This document shows positions 1 to 8,059 of a DNA stretch of 31,575 bases, one piece after another. This DNA is from a virus, in IMG/VR virus record IMGVR_UViG_3300006752_002826, positions 1 to 31,575 of that record; one strand, given 5' to 3'. Within the stretch, counting starts at the first letter, position 1. Each line of letters opens with the position of its first letter. The notes beneath the pieces were generated by a model that ran no database searches, was not told the DNA's origin, and saw only the letters and a list, made by a program, of their open reading frames with translations. Both the position numbers and the translations under genes were made by a program.

Positions 1-47
1 ATTCCAAGTGCAAATAGGTTCGTTGCTGCTATCTTCAAATCTTCCAT
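1..47 (-). CDS. Start of an unidentified gene, cut by the window edge
   Basis: An ATG at base 47 shares its A with the TAA stop of the LamG gene (TAATG), a coupling used repeatedly in this operon. The fifteen complete codons read MEDLKIAATNLFALG and then run off the window. They are too few to name the protein. A short protein with a hydrophobic start after the fibre gene would suit a lysis or membrane protein, but that is only a guess. Confidence 0.5.
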   Translation of the reverse strand, partial: MEDLKIAATNLFALG

Positions 48-2077
48 TAGTTTATTACTTCTGCGTACAACTTAAATACCTCATCTCCATCTAAGGCTCT
101 ATCAAGTATTCTAACTTGGTCTATTTGTCCATTCCAAGCACTATAACCAGATGATTTTCTAGGGGAATTTCCTATTTCAAAATCACTACCACTGCTAAAT
201 GTTGTGTTTGTGGTTGTGTCAGCTGTCCCTGCTGAACTTAATGGTGTGCTGTCTAGATACACGCTATATGCTCCATTACTCATTGTAAGTACAAAATGAT
301 GCCAAGTGTTTAGTGTGAATGTACCCGATGAACCGAAAATGTTTGCACCCGCACCACCAGTTCTGCCATCTATCGCTACCTCTAATTGTCCATTAGGATG
401 CACTGCAAGATATATATCCTGAGAAGTAGAATCCCAATTACTAAAAAACCAAGTATTTATTGAAATGCTTTGTAGATTTAGCCACATTGATATGGTAAAG
501 TTATTCGTAAGTGAAGATATATTTGTATCAATACTACTACTTCCAGCACTACTTCCACCACTAAAACTAGCAGCATAAGTACCAAATAAACCGCTACCAC
601 TTGTGAAGGTTACATTATTAGCAGCTCCATTGTTACTTCCAGTAGAATCATTTGCATTATTCTCTAACTCATAAAAGGCTTCTTCACTATTATCTCCAAA
701 TGGGTCAGAAGCATCCTTTGTTATGTAGGCTTGTTTCTCATTGTATAGATTTGCCACTTCAGTAGCATCTAAAAGCAAACCATAAATTCTAACTTGGTCA
801 ATCTTACCATCAAAAAAACCACCTGCACCTGAAACATATGCACCAATAGTATCACCTTGACCAGCAACATAAACATTCCCAATAGCAAGTGGACTTCCTT
901 GTGCCACACCATCGAAATAAGCAATCATATTACCCCCTGCTTGGGCAGTTAGGCAAATGTGATGCCAGTTACCCACAGTAATTAGATTTTCATTTAAATT
1001 TATTACCTTATTACCTCCATCGTAAAACTTAAACTCTAGTCTTTGACCTGCTGAATATCCTGAATTTATTGAAATCTCAATTAGCCTATTTTCTCTAAGG
1101 CTTATAATAGTCCTATCTCCACTTAAAGTGTCTGCGTTTATCCAAGCTGATATTGAGATGTCTGCTGATACACTTGAAGGAATATCGGTCAAACTCACAT
1201 AGCCGCTAGTACCATTAAACACCGCAGCAGTACCATACCTACCAAATTCATAGGTTATATTAGATTCAGTACCATCGTAGTTTGTTGTTTCATCGTTGGC
1301 ATTACCATCAAATTTATAGTACGCAGTAATGGTGTCTTGATAGTTTAATGTATCTGTTGTAGGTGTATAAACAGTAGCAGTTTCTCCGTAAAGAGTAGAT
1401 ACTTCTGAAGAAGATAGTGCTTTGTTAAACATTCTTACTTGGTCTAATTTCCCTGTAAAATAGTAACTCCCATTACTTCTTCCCAATCTCGCTCCAGTGC
1501 TTAAACCGTAAGGCTTATTCGTTGTAGTTCCAATAGAACTTCCATTAACAAAAACTTCCATATTTATAGAAGCACCAAATGCTGATGCAGTATAAGATGA
1601 TGCCCATCCTGTCATATTTATTACAATATGATTCCACTGAGATGTAAGTGTAGTTGAATTTAATAGGATATTTTGGTTTCCTGTGTTGGCTGTAATGCTA
1701 TTAGACCCTGTGCCATAGGCATAAGGAACTATAACACCATTCCTGTTATTAATCATTAGAATTGGGGAAGTGCCACCTGTGGCATCTGCTTCCATCCAAA
1801 ATGATATAGCAATATTATCACTATTTTGCGATAGTGATGTTTGTATGTATGAACTACTGCCATTAAAACTAGCACCCCAGTTTATTTGCCCATCTACTCC
1901 GAAATCAACATCGTAAGGTGTGCCATCATAATTACCACTAGTATCTGAACCATCGTAGTCTAACGTATAAAGAGCAACACCACTACCATCCCCAAATACA
2001 TCTAATGTGTCAGAAGTACCACCGCTAGGTGCAGCAGCCGCAGCTTCTCCTATAAAAAGTCTTTTTCCTAAACTCAT
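47..2077 (-). CDS. Tail fibre / receptor-binding-type protein with three LamG-like domains
   Basis: This 676-residue protein carries three successive concanavalin A-like (LamG/laminin G) modules at roughly residues 25-230, 245-445 and 455-676. Each has the same landmarks: an opening with A-Y-x-L/F-D/E, a FNGSSS/FNGTSG-like strand, a W-H-H/N-I/F segment, and a closing G-x-[IL]-D-Q-V-R-[IM] followed by the A-L-x-x-x-E-V helix. LamG domains bind carbohydrates, and in phages they are typical of fibres or appendages that contact the host surface. The N-terminus (MSLGKRLFIGEAAAAAP) is short and may attach the fibre to the virion. The gene is last but one in the structural operon seen here, one base after the next gene's stop, as expected for an adhesin. 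Which glycan or receptor it binds cannot be read from the sequence. Confidence 0.82.
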   Translation of the reverse strand: MSLGKRLFIGEAAAAAPSGGTSDTLDVFGDGSGVALYTLDYDGSDTSGNYDGTPYDVDFGVDGQINWGASFNGSSSYIQTSLSQNSDNIAISFWMEADATGGTSPILMINNRNGVIVPYAYGTGSNSITANTGNQNILLNSTTLTSQWNHIVINMTGWASSYTASAFGASINMEVFVNGSSIGTTTNKPYGLSTGARLGRSNGSYYFTGKLDQVRMFNKALSSSEVSTLYGETATVYTPTTDTLNYQDTITAYYKFDGNANDETTNYDGTESNITYEFGRYGTAAVFNGTSGYVSLTDIPSSVSADISISAWINADTLSGDRTIISLRENRLIEISINSGYSAGQRLEFKFYDGGNKVINLNENLITVGNWHHICLTAQAGGNMIAYFDGVAQGSPLAIGNVYVAGQGDTIGAYVSGAGGFFDGKIDQVRIYGLLLDATEVANLYNEKQAYITKDASDPFGDNSEEAFYELENNANDSTGSNNGAANNVTFTSGSGLFGTYAASFSGGSSAGSSSIDTNISSLTNNFTISMWLNLQSISINTWFFSNWDSTSQDIYLAVHPNGQLEVAIDGRTGGAGANIFGSSGTFTLNTWHHFVLTMSNGAYSVYLDSTPLSSAGTADTTTNTTFSSGSDFEIGNSPRKSSGYSAWNGQIDQVRILDRALDGDEVFKLYAEVIN

Positions 2078-2078
2078 A

Positions 2079-2582
2079 TTATGGTAAATCTATTGCAGGT
2101 GGGTCAAACAAGATAGGTGTCCATTTCACTACATTCTTTTTTGTAGTAAGGGCATTTACTTCTGTTTCTCTTTCTTCCACCTTTGCTCTGATATCACTTC
2201 TTTCGGTTGTTATTGCAGAAGGAGTCGCAGTACCTAATTCGGCTTCCCTTGTTATGTACCAATCCGTCTTGGATAGTTCTACATTGGCAAGTTCTTTTAC
2301 TTTTGCTATCTTCTCTGCTTTTAGTTCCGATAATGTACCTTGTATTGTTTTATTAGACTTAGTTCTTTTAAATACACTATTATCAGCATCCCAAGTGATT
2401 TCTCCTAGAACCTCTACTCTAGGGTCATAAGAATCTGAAACAACATCATAAAACCCTTCTGCTTCTAATGTAGCAGTATCAGCTTTTCTGAAGTTCAATA
2501 TTACACTACCATCACTCTTAGTGTAGGTGCTTGGTAATCTTTTGTACTGGACTATTTGCCCATTTATTTGCTTTGCCTTCAT
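2079..2582 (-). CDS. Probable tail fibre accessory or assembly protein
   Basis: The 167-residue protein has a beta-rich N-terminal half. Its C-terminal half is helical and charged, with the stretch LSKTDWYITREAE near residues 103-115 followed by S-A-I-T-x-x-R. That layout (L-x-x-T-D-W-Y-x-x-R-x-x-E then x-R-x-x-x-R) is known from the C-termini of small phage fibre-assembly-type proteins and fibre chaperones. It sits directly between two appendage genes, with one-base gaps on both sides. Assignment is by this C-terminal pattern and by position. The function is probable, not proven, and it could equally be a minor virion component. Confidence 0.5.
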   Translation of the reverse strand: MKAKQINGQIVQYKRLPSTYTKSDGSVILNFRKADTATLEAEGFYDVVSDSYDPRVEVLGEITWDADNSVFKRTKSNKTIQGTLSELKAEKIAKVKELANVELSKTDWYITREAELGTATPSAITTERSDIRAKVEERETEVNALTTKKNVVKWTPILFDPPAIDLP

Positions 2583-2583
2583 A

Positions 2584-3348
2584 TTATGGTGTTGTATCTG
2601 TTTCGTAAGTGTTAATTGAGTAATTTAAAATAGCAGCACTATCTGTATCGTCTACACAAACTACTTGTAAATGATTCGTTTTAGAAGTATCAAAGTCAGT
2701 ACTTCCTACTTTGCTTATTACAGATGTTGTAAAGCTATCTGCTAATGTTATAACTGCACTTGATAAATCAGAACCTGAAAGTAAAATATCTACTACTTGA
2801 CCAGTTTTTAAATCGTTTAGATTTAAGGTTACATTTCCTAAGTTACCAGTAAGATTAAAAGCAGCATAGTCATCACATTCTAAATCAATAGGGCTAGTGG
2901 TTGAAGATATTGTCTGCACTCTAGTATATCTGTTGGCTAGTTGGTCATGACCTACACCATTATCAGCAATCTGAATATCATCTGCATTTACAGCAATACC
3001 AGTTCCTGCACCTACTGCTAAAGAAGCATCTCCACTTGTTGCATCTCCAGTAAGACCATCACCAGCTACTACGCCAGTAATATCCCCCGCTACAACCCAA
3101 GTGAACCCACCACTTGTATGGTCATAGGATAATACATAATCATCAGTCCCAGAGCCTGAGGTGTTTGTTGTTGAAAGCTGACTTGCTTTTATAGCTAGTG
3201 TAGTACCAGATAAGTCCTGAGTATCTCCAGTGTAAGTTTGCCCGTATATCTCAGCAAACATCTTTCTTACCTTTACGAATGCAGCTCTCAGCTCATCGCC
3301 TGTTCCGTCATTAGCCGTTGTTCCTACATCTAAATTTTGTGATGCCAT
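2584..3348 (-). CDS. Phage appendage / tail fibre-like structural protein
   Basis: The N-terminus carries the motif N-L-D-V-G-T-T-A-N-D-G-T-G-D-x-L-R-x-A-F-x-K-V at about residues 5-28. It is found at the start of many phage fibre, appendage and structural proteins. The middle is rich in Gly, Asp and Ser with short beta repeats (GDGLTGDATSGDASL, then DDIQIADNGVGHDQL), as in fibre shafts. The C-terminal 110 residues look like a compact beta domain. The protein is 254 residues long and lies just upstream (in transcription) of the assembly-type and LamG genes, so it probably belongs to the same tip or fibre structure. Confidence 0.6.
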   Translation of the reverse strand: MASQNLDVGTTANDGTGDELRAAFVKVRKMFAEIYGQTYTGDTQDLSGTTLAIKASQLSTTNTSGSGTDDYVLSYDHTSGGFTWVVAGDITGVVAGDGLTGDATSGDASLAVGAGTGIAVNADDIQIADNGVGHDQLANRYTRVQTISSTTSPIDLECDDYAAFNLTGNLGNVTLNLNDLKTGQVVDILLSGSDLSSAVITLADSFTTSVISKVGSTDFDTSKTNHLQVVCVDDTDSAAILNYSINTYETDTTP

Positions 3349-3358
3349 ATCTTAATTT

Positions 3359-3469
3359 TTAATTATTCATACATGATGGCTCTGAAGCTATATCAATAGT
3401 AGACTGGTTGGAGTCATCTCCCCACCAACTACTACAATATATTACAGCCCAATTTATTGTGTTTGCCAT
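3359..3469 (-). CDS. Small structural-operon protein, 36 residues, W-x-x-I-Y type
   Basis: The 36-codon ORF starts at an ATG that shares its A with the TAA of the preceding 55-codon ORF. It reads MANTINWAVIYCSSWWGD and ends DIASEPSCMNN. The segment N-W-A-V-I-Y-C-S-S-W-W-G resembles S-W-G-S-I-Y-S-K-S-H-F-G at the start of its neighbour, so the two may be related small virion proteins. Two cysteines (residues 12 and 33) could pair or bind metal. Support comes from the coupling and the shared motif. Function is unknown. Confidence 0.5.
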   Translation of the reverse strand: MANTINWAVIYCSSWWGDDSNQSTIDIASEPSCMNN

Positions 3470-3636
3470 TATACTTCTGTTTCGTCAATTCTTAACCCGA
3501 TAGAGCTAATAATGAATTTAGTTATGCTTATTACTAAGCTACTTCCTCCTGCTATAATAGGATAAATAATACCCCACGCATTATCTTCATTAGCGTTGCC
3601 AAAGTGACTCTTACTATAAATACTTCCCCAACTCAC
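3469..3636 (-). CDS. Small protein, 55 residues, GTG start
   Basis: This ORF of 55 codons begins at a GTG (3636-3634) and ends in a TAA overlapping the next ATG. The product starts with S-W-G-S-I-Y-S-K-S-H-F-G. It then has a second W-G-I-I-Y-P, and a hydrophobic segment at about residues 26-47 (PIIAGGSSLVISITKFII), so it may insert in a membrane or pack in the virion. No in-frame ATG lies upstream, so GTG is the best start. It fills the otherwise empty space between the adaptor gene and the appendage gene. No family is recognised. Confidence 0.5.
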   Translation of the reverse strand: MSWGSIYSKSHFGNANEDNAWGIIYPIIAGGSSLVISITKFIISSIGLRIDETEV

Positions 3637-3727
3637 GTTTATTCTTTTTTAAATAACTAGACAATCGTATTTCGTTCTTTTTCTTTGGTTTATACTGTCT
3701 CTTGTCTTTTTGTCTTATAACACCCAT
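3614..3727 (-). CDS. Very basic 37-residue ORF overlapping the adaptor gene's end
   Basis: The ATG at 3727 lies inside the last codons of the adaptor gene, and the ORF runs 37 codons to a TAG at 3616-3614. The product is rich in Lys and Arg (MGVIRQKDKRQYKPKKKNE at the start). An AAGG precedes the ATG directly, which is too close to act as a normal ribosome site. It overlaps the next small ORF by 23 bases. Its composition may simply reflect A-rich DNA, so this call is tentative. Confidence 0.35.
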   Translation of the reverse strand: MGVIRQKDKRQYKPKKKNEIRLSSYLKKNKRELGKYL

Positions 3728-4218
3728 CCTTGATAATTGGTTTGCTTATCAGGATATATATCCTCGTTGTTATTTGTGTAATATTCAGGAAACTTAGACG
3801 ATGCATTAAAGCTCATGTATTCCACAAATCTAGTAGCGTAATACTCAGCATAATCCCTTTCCCTAGCGATCAATGAATCTATTTCGTCTTTAGATGCTGT
3901 TTCACTATTCTCTGAGCCATGTTTAAAAACACCACCATTAGCTATTGTGTATGCGGCAAACGGAAGGTACTCAGCCATTGCGAAATGAATCAACATAGGC
4001 TGTACATGATCATTAACTAAATCCAAATAGTCCCCCGTCAAGTCATCATCAATAATATCAGCAGATATTTTATCATACAAATCCGTACCTAAGTAATTTC
4101 TTACATGAACCTCTTGAGCGATCTTTATAAACTGAATGAATTTGTCAGTGTCTATATTGCCGTTTAAAGCCGTATTCTTTACTAGGTCGCTTCTTTTGAT
4201 AAATAGTGCTGTTGCCAT
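3715..4218 (-). CDS. Head-tail adaptor-like protein (DUF6712 type)
   Basis: The 167-residue, mainly helical protein begins with a segment placing an early helix (FIKRSDLVKNTALNGNID) followed by F-I-x-x-I-K-I-A-Q-E-x-H-V-R-N-Y-L-G-T-D-L-Y. This I-x-x-A-Q-x-x-x-I-x-x-x-L-G-T-x-L-Y pattern is typical of small Bacteroidetes phage proteins beside the portal (DUF6712, as I recall the family). Its helical fold and position suggest it completes the connector ring between portal and tail. The start codon overlaps the portal stop as TAATG, so the two are probably translated in coupled fashion. Confidence 0.6.
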   Translation of the reverse strand: MATALFIKRSDLVKNTALNGNIDTDKFIQFIKIAQEVHVRNYLGTDLYDKISADIIDDDLTGDYLDLVNDHVQPMLIHFAMAEYLPFAAYTIANGGVFKHGSENSETASKDEIDSLIARERDYAEYYATRFVEYMSFNASSKFPEYYTNNNEDIYPDKQTNYQGWVL

Positions 4219-5435
4219 TATTCTTCCATTTGTTCTTGTTCTACGTCATCTTTTTTAACCCCAGTTTCTTTTTCAATCTCAGAATCAGTTACAGCGTTTG
4301 TTAAGTCAGTGAATTCTAGAGGTTGCAATGTTTTGAAGTATATATCTAGATTTATGTCATTGTAATCTAAGAGCTGCTCAAAAGCATCTAAGATTGTTAC
4401 CTGCATCGGTCTAATAACAGTGTTATCCATTAGTAGGGATGCCGTCTGGAGTTCGTCAGCATTATTACCCAAGCCTGAATTATCTTTTATACCTACAAGC
4501 ATTGGTGAAACAATTCGATGAGATACCATGACCTTCTTCATCGACTCGTCTGATAAAAACTGGTACTGCTGATGAGCGTCATTGAGAATGACCGGCTCTA
4601 TAGTGGCTGCCAATTCCTTTGAATCATTGAATGCCAAGATGAATTTACCTGCGTTAGAAGAACCTGAGAACTTCTCATAGATAGCTCTTTCGATTGAATC
4701 TCGCTGCTCTTTATCAGGAGTACCATTATTAAAGTTTATGAGCATACTAGGAGAAAGACCATTCTGGATGTTGCTTATATGGTAGTTAGCAATCTCCTCT
4801 TCAAGCTCCGCATATTGTAACCCTCCCTGATAATCTACTGGAGAGTAGTAATAGAATCCTGCCCTGTAAGGCTGAATGTAAAGAATCTCTATAGCAGAGT
4901 TACTTTTGCCAAAAGCCGGTATTCTCTTAGGAGGGTTATTCTTCTTTACTTCAGACCAGTCTGGAGCATAGTAATAAGCCTGTACCTCTCCATTCGCACT
5001 AGATTTCTCAGCTCTTATAGTTTCAATCGGCATATGCTCTACCTGTGCTATCTTAGACCTGTCTTTAGTGTATATCACTTGAACTGCTGCCTGTCCCATC
5101 ATCTTGTAGTCATAGCAAACTTTCTTTACGCAATCCTTTCTAAGCAGCTCCTTCATCTCTGAGTATGCCTCTGAATTTGAATCTCCGTCTGTAGCGTCTA
5201 AACCTCTGCCGTAGATCATCTCAGCAATACCATTAACAGCAGCATTGTTTGTTGGAGATCCGTTGTATCTGTCTATTAGATATGAGAAGTAATCGTTATC
5301 CTCCCCGTACTCAACCCAGTCCTCTCTTTTGTTTTCTATTATTCTTGGGGCTGTGTATGAAGATAGATTCACAACATGAATACTATCCTTTGCTTTTATG
5401 GCAACCTTGTTTGGCGTATGCTTTCTTCTACTCAT
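4218..5435 (-). CDS. Portal protein
   Basis: This 405-residue protein forms the dodecameric ring at one head vertex through which DNA enters and leaves. The recognisable parts are an N-terminal region with YGEDNDYFSYLIDRY (about 43-57), N-N-A-A-V-N-G-I-A-E-M-I-Y-G-R-G-L (63-79), the central wing with basic and aromatic patches, the region around S-M-L-I-N-F-N-N-G, and the late R-I-V-S-P-M-L-V-G-I-K-D-N-S-G-L-G-N-N-A-D-E-L segment that characterises portals of Bacteroidetes siphoviruses. The C-terminus is acidic (DDVEQEQMEE). The length fits compact portals. It is coupled to the gene upstream and downstream by TAATG overlaps. Confidence 0.85.
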   Translation of the reverse strand: MSRRKHTPNKVAIKAKDSIHVVNLSSYTAPRIIENKREDWVEYGEDNDYFSYLIDRYNGSPTNNAAVNGIAEMIYGRGLDATDGDSNSEAYSEMKELLRKDCVKKVCYDYKMMGQAAVQVIYTKDRSKIAQVEHMPIETIRAEKSSANGEVQAYYYAPDWSEVKKNNPPKRIPAFGKSNSAIEILYIQPYRAGFYYYSPVDYQGGLQYAELEEEIANYHISNIQNGLSPSMLINFNNGTPDKEQRDSIERAIYEKFSGSSNAGKFILAFNDSKELAATIEPVILNDAHQQYQFLSDESMKKVMVSHRIVSPMLVGIKDNSGLGNNADELQTASLLMDNTVIRPMQVTILDAFEQLLDYNDINLDIYFKTLQPLEFTDLTNAVTDSEIEKETGVKKDDVEQEQMEE

Positions 5436-5770
5436 TATATTATTACATAATCGTTATCATAACTATCTTCCTCTGTGTATTCCCCTTCATTAATGAAATA
5501 CTTGTCTAAGTTACTCTGATCTGTGCAGAATATCAAACCTCTGTAGATATCATTAGACCCGTCCTTGACTTTGAATGAATACATAACCCCCTCTTTCAAT
5601 GAAAAAGAACCCGTAAGAACCATATAATCACCTGAGGTGGTCTTAGTTACAGACACACTTGATGAAACACCAGTAGACTTATTGGTTATGGATAACGTAG
5701 GGGTTTCTGCGTCACTCCTAGAAATTACCTTTATAAACTGATTATCTGTGGAAGTAGTCAGTATTTTCAT
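5435..5770 (-). CDS. Small conserved virion protein next to portal
   Basis: The 111-residue protein is beta-rich, with an N-terminal 80-residue sandwich-like part. It ends in the run I-Y-R-G-L-I-F-C-T-D-Q and D-S-Y-D-N-D-Y-V-I-I. Proteins ending in an (F/Y)CTDQ...SYDNDYI pattern are common beside the portal in flavobacterial phages, but I know of no assigned function. Its place between tail tube and portal suggests a head-tail interface or neck part. Its stop overlaps the portal start, and the ATG is 90 bases downstream of the tail tube stop, after a terminator hairpin. Confidence 0.5.
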   Translation of the reverse strand: MKILTTSTDNQFIKVISRSDAETPTLSITNKSTGVSSSVSVTKTTSGDYMVLTGSFSLKEGVMYSFKVKDGSNDIYRGLIFCTDQSNLDKYFINEGEYTEEDSYDNDYVII

Positions 5771-5809
5771 ACTAAAGTAACTAAAATATATCTTTTTGTT
5801 TTAAGCAAT

Positions 5810-5842
5810 AAAAAAGGGTAACATAAAGCTACCCTCTTTAAG
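5810..5842 (-). terminator. Rho-independent terminator after the tail tube gene
   Basis: Read on the minus strand, AAAGAGGGTAGC pairs with GTTACCCTTTTTT around a five-base TTTAT loop. This gives about 12 pairs including two G-T pairs, and the 3' arm runs into six T. It follows the tail tube stop at 5861 by about 20 bases. Because the portal operon continues downstream with no canonical promoter seen, it may be a partial terminator. Confidence 0.7.
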
Positions 5843-5860
5843 ATGTTACAATAGATAATC

Positions 5861-6409
5861 TTATGGAGTTCTTTGTGTTGAAGCCGAAGCAGTAGCACTA
5901 GACATTCCTGCAAACGGATCAGCAGAAGTTGGCGAGTCTACGAAGTTAGGCATAGTAGTTTCGTTAGCCGTAAGAGTCAAAGTGTAACCTTGCAAGTCAC
6001 CCATAGCAGTACCAGTCACAGCAGTTCCTCCTGTTACTTCAGCACCATGCTCTCTTCCGATCAACAATACCTTTCCATCAAAAGTCTCAATAAAGACGTG
6101 AGGTCTTCCGTAAGACATCAATTTCAATTCTTTATTATCTTCCTTTGTCAATTTGTGAAGTGTTACATTCACAACCTGCTCAAAGAAAGTAGTTCCATTC
6201 TCCAATGAAGTCTGGATATTGGTTTCTAAGGACGAGTTTCCTTTAACATCGTAAGTGTGGAAAGAGAAAGTGCCACTTAGATCTGTCACCTCATCATCTG
6301 AAAGAGTAACAGTTCCTAAATCGCCAAAATCCACAAAGTGAATTTTTCTTACACCACCTACGGCATCCTTACAGGGTTTTAAACGTCCACCAGTTAAATC
6401 ACAAGCCAT
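5861..6409 (-). CDS. Major tail tube protein
   Basis: The 182-residue protein starts M-A-C-D-L-T-G-G-R-L-K-P-C-K-D-A-V-G-G-V. It then has the G-T-T-F-F-E-Q-V-V-N-V-T-L-H-K-L segment and closes with G-T-A-M-G-D-L-Q-G-Y-T-L-T-L-T at about 133-147. This set of landmarks is characteristic of tail tube proteins of Bacteroidetes siphoviruses, which stack as hexameric rings to form the tail. The C-terminal 30 residues are Ala/Ser/Thr-rich and probably flexible. It follows the major capsid gene and is bracketed by two terminator hairpins, which suggests individually tuned, high expression. Confidence 0.72.
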   Translation of the reverse strand: MACDLTGGRLKPCKDAVGGVRKIHFVDFGDLGTVTLSDDEVTDLSGTFSFHTYDVKGNSSLETNIQTSLENGTTFFEQVVNVTLHKLTKEDNKELKLMSYGRPHVFIETFDGKVLLIGREHGAEVTGGTAVTGTAMGDLQGYTLTLTANETTMPNFVDSPTSADPFAGMSSATASASTQRTP

Positions 6410-6424
6410 AGTATTTTATTTTAT

Positions 6425-6461
6425 AAAAAAGGGGCAGGTAGTAAACCACCTACCCCTTCTT
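6425..6461 (-). terminator. Rho-independent terminator after the major capsid gene
   Basis: On the minus strand GGGGTAGGT pairs with ACCTGCCCC (nine pairs, one T-G) around GGTTTACT. An A-rich flank is on the 5' side and six T on the 3' side. It lies 20-50 bases after the major capsid stop and just before the tail tube ATG at 6409. It probably makes the capsid transcript end or be stabilised here while some polymerase reads on. Confidence 0.75.
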
Positions 6462-6479
6462 ATGTTTAACAATTAATTA

Positions 6480-7433
6480 TTAATTAGCGGAGTTTGTAAT
6501 TCCGTAAGTAACGATATCTTCTACGTTTCCGTATTGTACACCTGCTGTGAATCGCATAACGACTCTAGCATTCTGGCTTCCGTCAAGATCAGCCATGTCT
6601 AAAACCTTAACCTCATTATGGTCAGATAGCAATCCCGTTCCAAAGAATAGGTTGGATTTCTCTGCCGCAACAGCAGTGTTGTCAGCAAGACCGTTGGCAA
6701 CAAACAACTTAACACCGTCAAAGCTAAGGCTTCCGTTGTTCCACCATTGTGTACCTTGGTCATTTGTACCGGCAGCACCTAATCCTGAAGATCCGAATCC
6801 TCCTAATGCACGAACATAAGCTCTTGCCATATTCTGAGATACATAGATGTGAAGGTCTTCAGCCCCATACAAGCTAGAAGGGATAGCATCAACAATGCTT
6901 CCGATCTGAGCAATCACGTTAGAAGACGTTACAGTAGTACCTGCAACTTCTTGTCCGGCAGGAAGGGCAGCATCCAATGCAATCTGAGTGGTCAATCCGT
7001 TGAATTCTCCATTGTTAGAAGTGTCTCCTCTCCAGATGTTAGTTTCAGTTTTCTCAGCAACCTTAGCAGCAATATGACCAATCAAGAAATCAGCAAATTT
7101 CGGTGGTACGTTGTTGTAGGCAGAGAATCCCATCTGTAGAGCTTCCCAGTCAGAAGCAAAATCTTTCTTACAGATTTGTAGGTTAACTTGTTGCTCTTCC
7201 GGTTGTAGGATTCGCTCAGTCAATGTTAAAGTAGAAGTAGGGTCGAAATCACAAGTTGCATCTTTTACGATAGCATCTGTGGATAATTTCTTAATCACCT
7301 CTTTAAACTTTACATTTGGTTTTACAGTGATACCACCGTTAGCGATAGTAGCACCTTCTAGCAGGGCAGCAGCGATATATTCACCGGCAAACTCACCTGC
7401 ATAAGTTGTAGTAATTGAAGTAGTTGTAGCCAT
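6480..7433 (-). CDS. Major capsid protein
   Basis: The 317-residue product has the composition and layout of an HK97-fold capsid protein. It begins with a Thr-rich start (MATTTSITTTYAGEFAGEYIAAAL). A loop with Q-P-E-E-Q-Q-V-N-L-Q-I-C-K-K-D-F follows, then a long helix with E-K-T-E-T-N-I-W-R-G-D, and a C-terminal beta part ending in M-R-F-T-A-G-V-Q-Y-G-N-V-E-D-I-V-T-Y-G. The I-W-x-G-D and G-x-x-Y-G-x-x-x-D-I-V-x-Y segments are those I associate with capsid proteins of Bacteroidetes siphoviruses. It comes right after the scaffold-like gene. Codon use looks cleaner and more regular than in neighbours, as expected for the most abundant virion protein. Confidence 0.85.
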   Translation of the reverse strand: MATTTSITTTYAGEFAGEYIAAALLEGATIANGGITVKPNVKFKEVIKKLSTDAIVKDATCDFDPTSTLTLTERILQPEEQQVNLQICKKDFASDWEALQMGFSAYNNVPPKFADFLIGHIAAKVAEKTETNIWRGDTSNNGEFNGLTTQIALDAALPAGQEVAGTTVTSSNVIAQIGSIVDAIPSSLYGAEDLHIYVSQNMARAYVRALGGFGSSGLGAAGTNDQGTQWWNNGSLSFDGVKLFVANGLADNTAVAAEKSNLFFGTGLLSDHNEVKVLDMADLDGSQNARVVMRFTAGVQYGNVEDIVTYGITNSAN

Positions 7434-7466
7434 TTCTTATTTATTTATGTCTTTTTAAATATATTA

Positions 7467-8009
7467 TTATTTGTTTCCTATTCTAGACATTACTCTGTCT
7501 AGTGTGCTTTGTGGTTTGTTAGAACCGTAAGCAAACATCTTCTTTTCGTTGGTCTCAGCGTCTGGAGAGTGCTTGATTGGCTCAGCGGCAGGTTCAGCAG
7601 ATAGCTTCTCGATCTGAGCTTCCATTGCTTCCTTCTCTGTTTTATAACCTCCCATTTCCTCATCAATCATCTTCTTTAGCGCTTCGATTTCAGCCTTAAT
7701 ACCTGACATAGCAGATTTAAAGTCATCCTCCTTGACATATCCCTCCATCAAGTTTACGTCTTCTTCTACTGACTCCTCAGTCTCTTCTTCCAATTCAACT
7801 TCCTCAGAAACCTCTTCTACGGCTTCTTCTGTAGTCTCTTCGGAAAGTTCAGTAGTGTCTACTGGCTCTTCAATCGCTACTTCCTCCTCAGGAGCAACAA
7901 CTTGTTCTAATACCACTTCTTCTTGAGCGATATCTTGTGCAAGTTCATCCTCCTTAGCAAGAGCAGACAATTTGAGCCAAATCTCATTTAGTAGTTTTGT
8001 ACTCTCCAT
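7467..8009 (-). CDS. Scaffolding-like protein, acidic and coiled-coil
   Basis: The 180-residue protein is dominated by Glu and Val. Residues about 20-95 are a low-complexity acidic stretch, and residues about 95-140 form a probable coiled coil (MSGIKAEIEALKKMIDEEMG). The end is conserved-looking, with E-P-I-K-H-S-P and Q-S-T-L-D-R-V-M-S-R-I. Such acidic coiled-coil proteins placed between the prohead protease and the capsid gene act as internal scaffolds that guide shell assembly and are then cut away. No sequence motif proves this; the call rests on composition and position. Confidence 0.7.
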   Translation of the reverse strand: MESTKLLNEIWLKLSALAKEDELAQDIAQEEVVLEQVVAPEEEVAIEEPVDTTELSEETTEEAVEEVSEEVELEEETEESVEEDVNLMEGYVKEDDFKSAMSGIKAEIEALKKMIDEEMGGYKTEKEAMEAQIEKLSAEPAAEPIKHSPDAETNEKKMFAYGSNKPQSTLDRVMSRIGNK

Positions 8010-8059
8010 GTTCTTTAATGTTTATATAAGTAATTGATTTAAAAATATGTGTTCGATTT

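Noticed and set aside
7732-7926. Plus-strand ORF made almost only of Ser and Thr
   Set aside because: It is the reverse complement of the glutamate-rich scaffold stretch.
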